This document shows, piece after piece, positions 1 to 6,566 of a stretch of 7,685 nt of DNA. The position numbers and the translations under genes are program-made. Under the pieces are notes generated by a model, which worked only from the letters and a program-made list of their open reading frames with translations, was not told the DNA's origin and did not search any database. The stretch is taken from positions 1 to 7,685 of the forward strand of contig JADHUQ010000111.1 in assembly GCA_016784425.1 (NCBI GenBank), read 5' to 3'. The DNA comes from Candidatus Delongbacteria bacterium. GTDB taxonomy: Bacteria; CAIWAD01; BS150m-G50. Within the stretch, counting starts at the first letter, position 1, and the number at the start of each line of letters is the position of its first letter.

Positions 1-27
1 AAAAGGGGTAGAGGGTGAGGGTGTGTC

Positions 28-219
28 ACGCCGCGGACCGAAAATATCAGCCCTTAAGCTGATAATCTACCTGGTCTCATTTACGTCGCGGACCGAAAAT
101 ATCAGCCCTTAAGCTGATAATCTACCTGGTCTCATTTACGTCGCGGACCGAAAATATCAGCCCTTCAGCTGATTCTCTACCAGGTCTCATTAACGCCGCG
201 GTCCGAAAATATCAGCCCC
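28..219. repeat. 55-bp tandem repeat array, about 3.4 copies, overlapping the yggS 3' end
   Basis: The core CGCGG(A/T)CCGAAAATATCAGC recurs at 32, 87, 142 and 197, an exact 55-bp period with no unique spacers. Copies 1 and 2 are almost identical. Copy 3 differs at a few positions (CCTTCA for CCTTAA, GATTCTC for GATAATC). Copy 4 stops at about 219, where unique yggS coding sequence begins. Read on the minus strand, the repeated block is the last codons of yggS (Ala-Asp-Ile-Phe-Gly-Pro-Arg-Arg), a stop region and about 30 bp of downstream DNA. The array is therefore a reiterated gene end. Because 55 is not a multiple of 3, the copies fall in different frames and do not lengthen the protein. Each unit also carries a small inverted repeat. 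Confidence 0.93.
41..174 (-). terminator. Three serial weak terminator-like hairpins downstream of yggS
   Basis: Each repeat unit contains TATCAGC, a 6-nt loop, then GCTGATA (45-64 and 100-119; 155-174 with one outer mismatch). Read on the minus strand, the direction of yggS transcription, each hairpin is followed directly by TTTT and then CGG. That is the layout of a weak intrinsic terminator: a 6-7 bp stem with only a short U tract. Three in a row behind the stop codon could add up to useful termination or act as 3' mRNA stabilisers. The stems are AT-rich, so activity is uncertain. Confidence 0.35.
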
Positions 220-873
220 GATCCTCACCATATTTGCCCCCTCTTCCACTGCCACCCTCCAGGAAGCACTCATGCCCATGGAGAGCAGCTCCATCTCCAC
301 ACCGGGCAAGGCGGCTTCTGTAAGTTGTCGGTAAAGCGCATATGTATCACGGAACGCCTGGCGGCTTGCCTGGGGGTTGGCTTTCCAGGGACCCATAGTC
401 ATCAATCCCTTAATGGCGATCCGGTCCAGGGCTGCTACCTCATCCAGGAAGGCGGGAACAGCTTCAGGCAGCAATCCCTTTTTGGACTCCTCGCGACCGC
501 TGTTAATCTCCACCAGGACCGGCATTACCCTGTCTGCCGTGACCAGCAGGTTCTGCAGACGACGGGCATGTGAGACACTCTCAAGGGTTTCGATCATCTG
601 GAAATTGTTAATAACCGGGCCGATCTTGTTTGACTGCAGATGGCCGATAAAGTGCCAGCTGACCGGTTCGCGAGACTTGTCTCCGTGAGACTCCCTCAAG
701 GATTCGATTACCGGCAACGCTTCCTGCAGATAGTTCTGCCCCACAATTCGTATACCAGCCGCTATCGCTTCTGCAACTTCGGCAGCACTGCGGGTCTTAG
801 CTACCGCCACCAACTGCACCCCGGAGGGGATCTCCCGGAGCAGTTGTGTCACATTGGCGGCGATTGTGTTCAT
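190..873 (-). CDS. yggS: YggS/PLPBP-family pyridoxal phosphate homeostasis protein
   Basis: A 227-residue cytosolic protein of the YggS/PROSC family, single-domain TIM-barrel proteins that bind PLP, have no known enzyme activity and buffer free PLP and amino-acid/keto-acid balance. Visible landmarks are AVAKTR with the PLP lysine K26, GQNYLQEA (45-52), WHFIGHLQSNK (73-83), VEINSGREESKKG (121-133), GLMTM (156-160), LSMGMS (197-202) and the phosphate-binding end VRIGADIFG (216-224). The usual GEN motif reads GQN here, and the Asp common after SMGMS is missing (SMGMSASW); both are mild departures. Length is normal. The ATG at 871-873 is preceded on the minus strand by GCAGG (881-885) with 7 nt spacing. 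It is transcribed away from the aldehyde dehydrogenase operon. Its last eight codons lie in the 55-bp repeat, so its C-terminus (GPRR) is set by the repeat copy it happens to end in. Confidence 0.95.
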   Translation of the reverse strand: MNTIAANVTQLLREIPSGVQLVAVAKTRSAAEVAEAIAAGIRIVGQNYLQEALPVIESLRESHGDKSREPVSWHFIGHLQSNKIGPVINNFQMIETLESVSHARRLQNLLVTADRVMPVLVEINSGREESKKGLLPEAVPAFLDEVAALDRIAIKGLMTMGPWKANPQASRQAFRDTYALYRQLTEAALPGVEMELLSMGMSASWRVAVEEGANMVRIGADIFGPRR

Positions 874-988
874 AGATTAACCTGCAATTTGGCTTGATTA
901 CAGAGGTCGCAGATAATCTCCCCTATCCGTTGTCCAGTTGCAACGCTTTCCTCCCCGGCTCAACCAGCAGATGCACACTACCTTTTGC

Positions 989-1017
989 TTGATTATACCG
1001 GAGCGCCCCGGTATACT
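989..1017 (+). promoter_or_regulatory. Sigma70-type promoter of the aldehyde dehydrogenase-pduL operon
   Basis: TTGATT (989-994) and TATACT (1012-1017) are separated by exactly 17 bp, matching the -35/-10 consensus at 4/6 and 5/6 positions. Transcription would start near 1024, giving a leader of about 48 nt before the GTG start at 1072. This position also argues against translation beginning at the upstream in-frame ATG at 985, which would lie ahead of the transcript start. Confidence 0.6.
994..1015. promoter_or_regulatory. Perfect 8-bp inverted repeat in the promoter spacer, operator candidate
   Basis: TATACCGG (994-1001) and CCGGTATA (1008-1015) are perfect inverted arms separated by AGCGCC. 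The palindrome fills the gap between the -35 and -10 boxes and covers most of the -10. A dimeric repressor bound here would block RNA polymerase. No regulator gene lies in the window. The 17-bp spacer is shorter than the 19-20 bp of typical MerR-activated promoters, so repression is the simpler reading. Confidence 0.5.
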
Positions 1018-1071
1018 CCTTCTTACCGTCAGCCCTGCTGTACAGCCACTTTACCACAACCGGGAGCAATC

Positions 1072-2613
1072 GTGGACAAGGATCTCGCCTCCATTCAGGA
1101 AGTACGCGATATGCTGCGCAAAGCGCAGGAGGTCGGTCAGGTTCTGAAGGACTTTGACCAGACTCTTATCGACCAGATTGTAGCACGTATGGCCTCCAAG
1201 GGTCTGCAGGCGTCAGAACGACTGGCGAAACTGGCTGTAGATGAAACCGGTTTTGGTCGCTACGAAGACAAAGTAATCAAGAACCAATTTGCCACCCGGG
1301 AGCTGTGGGAGTATATAAAATCGCTCAAGACCTGTGGGGTTATCCGCCAGGATCAGGAGGCTCAGCTTTACGAGATCGCGGTACCCATGGGCACTGTCGC
1401 CGGCATCATCCCCAGCACCAATCCCACTTCAACCGCCATGTACAAAGCGATCATCGCGTTGAAAGCCCGTAATCCGATCATTCTCAGCCCTCATCCCGGG
1501 GCGGTAAATTGTATCACAGAGGCTGCTCGTATTATGGCTGACGCTGCCGTGGAGGCAGGTGCACCACAACACTCAGTACAATGTATGACTATTCCCTCCC
1601 TCGATGGCACCACTGAACTGATGCGCAGTGAGTTGACCGCCATCATCCTGGCAACCGGTGGCACCGCCATGGTCCGGGCGGCTTACTCATCCGGTCGCCC
1701 TGCCCTGGGTGTCGGTCCGGGAAATGTTCCCGCCTATATCGAGCAGAGCGCAGATGTCCCCAAAGCTGTTGCCGACGTAGTGGCAGGGAAGTCCTTTGAC
1801 CACGGTACCGTTTGCGCCTCCGAGCAGTCGCTTATCTGCTGCCAGGTGATTTCCTCCCGGGTGCTGGACGAACTGCGGGCAAACCGATGCTACATCTGTG
1901 ATTCCCGTGAGAAAGGGCTGCTGGAAAAACTGATGCTCGATGAAAAGGGTAATATCAGCTCAAAAATCGTCGGCAGGGCTCCGGAAGTACTGGCGGAGTG
2001 GGCGGGATTCAAAGTTCCCCGCGACACACGGGTGCTGGTTGTCATGATGCAGCAGGTCGGACGTGAGGATCCACTTTCCTGTGAAAAACTATCGCCGGTT
2101 CTCGGGTTTTATACAGTCGGCAGCTGGCAGGAGGGTTGTGAACTCTCTATCAAGATTCTCAACTATGGTGGCGTGGGGCACAGCATGGCTCTCCATTCAC
2201 AGGATGAAGAGATTATAATGGAGTTTGCTCTGAAAAAACCGGCCATGCGTGTGTTGGTGAATACTCCCGCCACCCATGGTGCAATCGGTTACACTACCGG
2301 TCTGCCACCGGCTCTGACACTGGGCTGCGGCACCTGGGGCGGAAGTAGTACCAGTGATAACGTCGGTCCGCTGCACCTGGTCAACATCAAACGCCTGGTG
2401 CGTGAGACCAGACCACTGGCCGCTACAACGGAAGCACCAAGCGAACACTGGCGCTACGATGAGCAGTACCGCTATCGACCGCCACAACCACAGGTGGAAA
2501 AAAGTCCCACTGCCACACCGGTAGAAACGGCCACTCCCCGCACCTACGGTGAAACCCGTCTCAACGAAGATGATGTAGAACGGATTATCCGCGAGTTTCA
2601 GAACCAGCAATGA
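1072..2613 (+). CDS. CoA-acylating aldehyde dehydrogenase (PduP/EutE type) with C-terminal BMC encapsulation peptide
   Basis: It would oxidise an aldehyde to acyl-CoA with NAD+ and CoA, the core step of metabolosome microcompartments. I place the start at GTG 1072 (513 aa): GGGAG lies at 1062-1066 with 5 nt spacing, the promoter lies upstream, and family homology begins here (DKDLASIQEVRDML). The in-frame ATG at 985 would add an unconserved 29-residue leader. Motifs are PSTNPT (114-119), ATGG (194-197), LGVGPGNVP (212-220), the catalytic cysteine C248 in KSFDHGTVCASEQ (240-252), and the PduP/EutE-like TLGCGTWGG...TSDNVGPLHLVNIKR (416-441). After the enzyme core comes a Pro/Thr-rich linker (about 456-493) and a terminal amphipathic helix (about 497-510) with V502, I505, I506 and F509 on one face, the pattern of a shell-targeting encapsulation peptide. 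The stop overlaps the next gene by ATGA, implying translational coupling. The aldehyde substrate cannot be told. Confidence 0.93.
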   Translation: MDKDLASIQEVRDMLRKAQEVGQVLKDFDQTLIDQIVARMASKGLQASERLAKLAVDETGFGRYEDKVIKNQFATRELWEYIKSLKTCGVIRQDQEAQLYEIAVPMGTVAGIIPSTNPTSTAMYKAIIALKARNPIILSPHPGAVNCITEAARIMADAAVEAGAPQHSVQCMTIPSLDGTTELMRSELTAIILATGGTAMVRAAYSSGRPALGVGPGNVPAYIEQSADVPKAVADVVAGKSFDHGTVCASEQSLICCQVISSRVLDELRANRCYICDSREKGLLEKLMLDEKGNISSKIVGRAPEVLAEWAGFKVPRDTRVLVVMMQQVGREDPLSCEKLSPVLGFYTVGSWQEGCELSIKILNYGGVGHSMALHSQDEEIIMEFALKKPAMRVLVNTPATHGAIGYTTGLPPALTLGCGTWGGSSTSDNVGPLHLVNIKRLVRETRPLAATTEAPSEHWRYDEQYRYRPPQPQVEKSPTATPVETATPRTYGETRLNEDDVERIIREFQNQQ

Positions 2614-3362
2614 GACAACTACCGGTCAGGGTGATCCCCCCCCATATCAGGCTCTGCCAGGCCGACCGCGATTTTCTGCTCGGGCAGACAACAGCTGGAG
2701 CCGGAGTGACGTCCAGGCAGGGCTGGTTGGCATCGACCTGCACCCTGGCAACTGCGTTGAACCGCCTGCAAGAGGTTCCGGTCAGCAGCACCCTGGTGCC
2801 ACATAGTTACGCCGTCATCACCCGCGGTGACGCGCGACAACTGCAACTTGACCCACCGGTACGCGGCAGGGGGGATATTGTCGAAGCACCCACCCTGACC
2901 CTGATTGGACCTGAAGGGAGACATCTGACCGTCCCTGTCATCCTCCCGTTACGCCACCTCCATCTGCTTCCGCAGGATGCCCGGGAATTGCAGGTCAAGG
3001 CAGGCGACTTTTTACTCGCCGTGGTGCCCAGTGATCGTTCACCCCACCAAAGGAGCGCTGGCAGGGATCTCATCCTCAGCGGGGTAGAAGCGCGTATCGG
3101 TAGCGAGACCCACACTGAACTTCACCTGGACCGCGAGGAAGCCAACGCGGCCGGTATTTCATCCGGTGGCCTGGTAAAGATACTGAAGACACCCCCGACT
3201 ACCACTCCCTCGGTCAATTCCTACTACCCGCCCCAACGACTTATCAACGAGCGGGATGTGCTGGAAGCCCTCAAGCGCCGGTTGAAAATCAAAATTACAC
3301 CCGGGATGCTGATTACCCCTGCTGCACAAGAGTTGGGTAAAGAGCGAGATGTATTTGTCTAG
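2610..3362 (+). CDS. pduL: Divergent PduL-type phosphate acyltransferase with C-terminal 'TPAA' extension
   Basis: PduL enzymes turn acyl-CoA plus phosphate into acyl-phosphate, freeing CoA for the aldehyde dehydrogenase inside a microcompartment. The second half fits the family: PPVRGRGD (82-89), LIGPEG (98-103), LRHLHLLPQDA (114-124) matching the metal-binding RHIHM motif, and ELHLDREEANAAGI (170-183) matching EMHIDTDEANAA. The first half is degenerate. The usual RHVHLS motif reads PHIRLC (11-16), with its second His replaced by Arg. The QPGQF block is not recognisable, and where the family has GPxR the sequence is LVPHS. After the acyltransferase region come a Pro/Thr linker (194-208) and a 40-residue module, NERDVLEAL...ITPAAQELGKERDVFV (213-250). 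This resembles the 'TPAARxLxxE' segment I recall from BMC proteins such as EutQ and EutT, and may bind cargo or shell. At 250 aa it is slightly longer than a plain PduL. ATG 2610 overlaps the upstream stop. Activity is uncertain; it could be a structural or altered-specificity paralogue. Confidence 0.8.
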   Translation: MRQLPVRVIPPHIRLCQADRDFLLGQTTAGAGVTSRQGWLASTCTLATALNRLQEVPVSSTLVPHSYAVITRGDARQLQLDPPVRGRGDIVEAPTLTLIGPEGRHLTVPVILPLRHLHLLPQDARELQVKAGDFLLAVVPSDRSPHQRSAGRDLILSGVEARIGSETHTELHLDREEANAAGISSGGLVKILKTPPTTTPSVNSYYPPQRLINERDVLEALKRRLKIKITPGMLITPAAQELGKERDVFV

Positions 3363-3464
3363 GGATTTGGATTTTGGTTTTTATTAATACTGCTGTTTTT
3401 TTGTCACTTCATTATTATCTTCCCAGCAAGACGACAACTCTATTACAAACAAAACAGTATGCTG

Positions 3465-3496
3465 TTACCAGACTGGAGCGGATGCAGCTCTGGTAA
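3465..3496. repeat. 8-bp inverted repeat upstream of the propeller gene
   Basis: TTACCAGA (3465-3472) and TCTGGTAA (3489-3496) are perfect inverted arms around 16 nt. An alternative fold pairs TTACCA/TGGTAA with an inner GAGC/GCTC. It lies about 70 bp before the propeller start codon and has no T tract after it, so it is not an intrinsic terminator. It could be an operator or a leader structure. The rest of the 201-bp gap after pduL holds T-rich stretches (about 3366-3403) but no hairpin or promoter I would defend. Confidence 0.4.
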
Positions 3497-3563
3497 ATGT
3501 CATCATCGGCGGCAGGCAAAGCTTGATGGAGAATGATTGCTGTAAGAAAAGCGGAGGTGGATT

Positions 3564-5138
3564 ATGAAGACGAAACCTAAGGTTTTAAGAAAGTGCTTAT
3601 TCCAGGGACTGATCCTGCTGGCGGTGTTTACTTTTACCTTACCCGGCACGTTGGCGTTGGCTCAACAGGGCCCTGAGATAAGGGTGACCGATTGTGAGGA
3701 ACGAGCCGATCAACCGGATGTAGCGGTCGATTCCGACGGCAATGTCCATATTGTCTATTTTGACGAATGCGGATCATCGGAACGGGAAATCTGGTACACG
3801 ATGCTCGATAACGAGGGAAATACACTGATCGATGATACCCGCCTGACCAATGACACTCAATCTGACAAACACCCGTCGGTTGTCCTCGATTCAGATGACA
3901 AAGTGATTGTTGTTTTTTCTCGACGGGCAACGAGTGAAATTTCTTTTATCCAGCTCGATCCCAGCCTGGATGACCAGAGTGGTGATGCTGCCGATCCTGA
4001 AACGATCATTACGGTAGCCGTGACCGATCTGACAGACAATGTCGACAATTACCTCACACACCCACGGGTTGCGCTTGACAGCAATGACGACATCCATGTC
4101 GTTTTTGAAGAGGACGGTAACGAAGTCTACTACCTGAAGGCTGACAATGAGGGCAATATTCTGATTCCCACCATCCATATCAGGGTTTGTAGCAGCTGGT
4201 ATGGACGCCCGCATCTGGCGGTGGATTCCAATGACGATGTTCATATCGTCTGGAATGACTATGAGAACACAGATCAGGACGAGATTTACTATATGATGCT
4301 CGATGGAGCGACCGGCAGCACCCTGATTGATTACACCCTGATAACGCCTGACGATGATTACAGTTCCAAACGCCAGACCATCCAGATCGACTCTGAGGAC
4401 AAGCTTCATATCATCTGGCATGATCGCAGGGGATCATCAAATGAAATCTACTACACCAAACTCGATCCGAGCCTGGACGATCAGGATGGCAGCGCCGCCG
4501 ATCTCGCGACGATCACTCTGATCGGTGAAACGGCTGTGACCGGGGATGACGATATCACCTCCAAGAATCCGCAGACCGCCCTGCTCTATGACTACATCTA
4601 CTTATCATGGTACCAGGAAACCGACGCGGGCTGGGACATCTTCTTCAAGATCATGGATGATCTGGGCCAGGAAGTACTGCCCGAAACACAGCTGACAACA
4701 GATGGCGAGGTGACCTACAGTACTTCGGCTGGAGATAATGCGCCCAACCTGGAGGTTGATAACAACGGTAAGGCGCATATCGTCTGGTGCGACTACCGGG
4801 ATGGCTACTATGAGGTTTACAGTACCAGTTTTCTCTACGCCATGGGAGTCAGTCCGGTCGACAGGAGCGCTCCGCAGGCTTTCCAACTGCGGCAGAATTT
4901 CCCCAATCCCTTCAACCCGCAGACCACCATCAGCTACGAACTTATGCTACCTGCAGATGTATTGTTGCAGATCTTCAACCTTGAAGGCCAACTGCTCACT
5001 ACCCTGGTTGATCGACCGCTGTCAGCAGGCAGCTATCTGGTTGAAATCGATGGAACCGATCTGCCGAGTGGCGTGTACTTCTATAGCTTGAGGGCGGGGA
5101 ATCAGAGCCAGACGAGGAAAATGCTCCTGGTGAAATAA
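3564..5138 (+). CDS. Secreted seven-bladed beta-propeller protein with T9SS-type C-terminal tail
   Basis: A 524-residue exported protein. Residues 1-33 are a signal peptide: basic start, hydrophobic core LILLAVFTF, and a cut near ALA-QQ. Residues about 48-423 hold seven repeats of the form 'P.vavDs.d.vHIVW.D....EIYYtkLD', with strand cores near 51-82, 104-132, 167-194, 216-247, 270-301, 336-365 and 394-423. This suggests a seven-bladed, sialidase-like (BNR-type) propeller without recognisable catalytic residues. Two near-identical inserts, DPSLDDQ(S/D)G(D/S)AAD (132-144 and 301-313), follow blades 2 and 5. Residues 440-524 are the QNFPNPFNP...GVYFYSL...RKMLLVK tail, which in T9SS bacteria is the export and surface-anchoring signal. 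ATG 3564 has GGAGGT at 3553-3558 with 5 nt spacing. The gene stands alone and ends at a strong terminator. A binding or adhesion role is likely; the ligand is unknown. Confidence 0.9.
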   Translation: MKTKPKVLRKCLFQGLILLAVFTFTLPGTLALAQQGPEIRVTDCEERADQPDVAVDSDGNVHIVYFDECGSSEREIWYTMLDNEGNTLIDDTRLTNDTQSDKHPSVVLDSDDKVIVVFSRRATSEISFIQLDPSLDDQSGDAADPETIITVAVTDLTDNVDNYLTHPRVALDSNDDIHVVFEEDGNEVYYLKADNEGNILIPTIHIRVCSSWYGRPHLAVDSNDDVHIVWNDYENTDQDEIYYMMLDGATGSTLIDYTLITPDDDYSSKRQTIQIDSEDKLHIIWHDRRGSSNEIYYTKLDPSLDDQDGSAADLATITLIGETAVTGDDDITSKNPQTALLYDYIYLSWYQETDAGWDIFFKIMDDLGQEVLPETQLTTDGEVTYSTSAGDNAPNLEVDNNGKAHIVWCDYRDGYYEVYSTSFLYAMGVSPVDRSAPQAFQLRQNFPNPFNPQTTISYELMLPADVLLQIFNLEGQLLTTLVDRPLSAGSYLVEIDGTDLPSGVYFYSLRAGNQSQTRKMLLVK

Positions 5139-5164
5139 TTTTAGCAACAGCCGAGAGACAACAG

Positions 5165-5198
5165 AGCGGGACCCTGAGGGTTCCGCTTTCTCTCTCTT
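5165..5198 (+). terminator. Intrinsic terminator after the propeller gene
   Basis: AGCGGGACCC (5165-5174) and GGGTTCCGCT (5178-5187) form a 10-bp stem with one G-U pair around a 3-nt TGA loop, followed by the pyrimidine-rich tail TTCTCTCTCTT. It starts 27 bp after the propeller stop. On the opposite strand the hairpin lacks a T tract, so it serves the plus-strand gene. Confidence 0.8.
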
Positions 5199-5243
5199 GA
5201 CTGCTCATCCAGCTGCGGGTGTATCACCCCTGCTGAAGCTGGC

Positions 5244-6566
5244 TCATTTGATCAGCAGCATCCTGCGCTCAATTGTGGTTCCCGCGCACTGTAGACGGTA
5301 GAGATAGATACCGCTGGCAAGGTGATGAGCCTCAAAACGCACCCGGTGCAGACCGGAGGAGTACGGACCCTCCGCCAACAGTGCCACCAGCCTTCCCCGG
5401 AGATCCCAGACTTCCAGACGCACCGATTGTGGAGCGGGGAGGTGGAATTCGAGAGTAGTAACCGGATTAAAGGGATTGGGGTAGTTCGGCCTGAGTTCGG
5501 TTACGGCAGGTTGTGAAGTAGACTGCGGAGTGCTCTCCCCGTTACAGTTTTGCTGGCTGGCGCCGATGATCCCGCAGTCAACAGTCCAGCAGGGTGATTC
5601 CTGCTGCAATCGTAAATCCCCCCCTGTCAGATCACAAAAGAGCGGATTCAGTGAGAAGTTCCCCCCCAGGTCTTCCCCTTCCCAGTAATCACCACCGTCG
5701 TTTCCCCAGATGTCATTGCAGCTGAGACGGGGCAGAGACATGCGGCTGGCCATCCCTGAGGCTGTCCCCAGGTTGGAGCTAACGATATTCCGTTCCAGCA
5801 GACTGTTGGAATAGCGACAGAGAATTCCGCCACCGGCGGCGGCGCTGTTTGCCACAATGGTATTGCCGCGAACGCTGCTGCTGTCGAAGCGACAGATCAG
5901 ACCACCACCGGGCAAGGCACTGTTGTTCCGTATGAAATTGCGCTCCACAGTAGCGTGGGTGAATTCCAGTGCTATCCCACCACCAGCGCCATTCCCTTCG
6001 CACTGATTAGAATCAAAAATGTTCCCGGACAGAAGCGGCTGGCTGTCGAAGGCATAAAACCCGCCCCCCCTGCTGGCAACATTATCAGAAATGGTGTTGT
6101 TCAGGATGGTGGCTGAAGATTGATAACAACAGATACCACCACCGAGGAAGGCCTGGTTGCCTGTGATCAGGTTATCACGGATAGTGGGAGCAGCCCGGTT
6201 ACAATAGATGCCCCCCCCGAATCGGGACTCATCGAGCAGAGCGCTGCCATTACAGATGGTAAATCCCTGCAGCAGTGTTGAACCTGTCTGATCCTGATCG
6301 AACAGTACGGTATGGGTGTCGCTGTTCCCATCGATAATTGTCACCGCCGGTCCAGCAGCACTCAGCAGTGTTACCTCAAGAGCCGGGAAATGGATATTCT
6401 CGTAATAGGTACCGGCTGCAACCAGGACGGTGTCACCAGCAGCAGCTGCACTAAGACCAGATTGGATGGTGTTGTACTCCTGTGGAACCAGCAGCAGATT
6501 CGCCACAGCGGTAAGCCAGCAGGGAGTGAAAAGGGAGGCGAATACAAAAACCAGAATTGACTTCAT
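5244..6566 (-). CDS. Secreted parallel beta-helix protein with T9SS-type C-terminal tail
   Basis: A 440-residue exported protein of the pectin-lyase-like right-handed beta-helix group. Residues 1-22 are a signal peptide. The N-terminal cap VPQEYNTIQSGLSAAAAGDTVLVAAGTYYENI (27-58) is the standard entry of these proteins. Then GFTICNG (101-107) leads into regular coils, each opening with Gly-Gly-Gly at 117, 142, 167, 195, 220 and 245 and carrying an 'xxNxIxxN' Asn ladder. The exit segment NDIWGN...LNPLFCDLTGGDLRLQQESPC is also typical. No lyase catalytic set is evident, so this is likely a binding or structural protein. Residues 355-440 are the PNYPNPFNP...SGIYLYRL...RRMLLIK sorting tail. The ATG (6564-6566) fits the signal peptide, but no good Shine-Dalgarno precedes it. 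Convergent with the propeller gene, 105 bp apart. Four runs of seven or eight C on the plus strand (G on the coding strand) lie inside it. Confidence 0.9.
   Translation of the reverse strand: MKSILVFVFASLFTPCWLTAVANLLLVPQEYNTIQSGLSAAAAGDTVLVAAGTYYENIHFPALEVTLLSAAGPAVTIIDGNSDTHTVLFDQDQTGSTLLQGFTICNGSALLDESRFGGGIYCNRAAPTIRDNLITGNQAFLGGGICCYQSSATILNNTISDNVASRGGGFYAFDSQPLLSGNIFDSNQCEGNGAGGGIALEFTHATVERNFIRNNSALPGGGLICRFDSSSVRGNTIVANSAAAGGGILCRYSNSLLERNIVSSNLGTASGMASRMSLPRLSCNDIWGNDGGDYWEGEDLGGNFSLNPLFCDLTGGDLRLQQESPCWTVDCGIIGASQQNCNGESTPQSTSQPAVTELRPNYPNPFNPVTTLEFHLPAPQSVRLEVWDLRGRLVALLAEGPYSSGLHRVRFEAHHLASGIYLYRLQCAGTTIERRMLLIK

Noticed and set aside
28..219. CRISPR array
   Set aside because: The copies are head-to-tail with no unique spacers, and the unit matches the end of the adjacent gene.
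985..1071. Upstream ATG start (985) for the aldehyde dehydrogenase
   Set aside because: The extra 29 residues are not conserved or targeting-like, the promoter lies inside this stretch, and GTG 1072 has a good Shine-Dalgarno and begins at the family's usual N-terminus.
3891..4421. 176-codon open frame on the minus strand inside the propeller gene
   Set aside because: It lies wholly opposite a well-supported gene, has no recognisable domain, and its openness follows from the repetitive Asp-rich coding of the plus strand.
5210..5235. Second hairpin (CAGC..GGGTG-TAT-CACCC..GCTG) as terminator for the beta-helix gene
   Set aside because: The stem is interrupted by mismatches and no T tract follows on the minus strand, so I could not support it.
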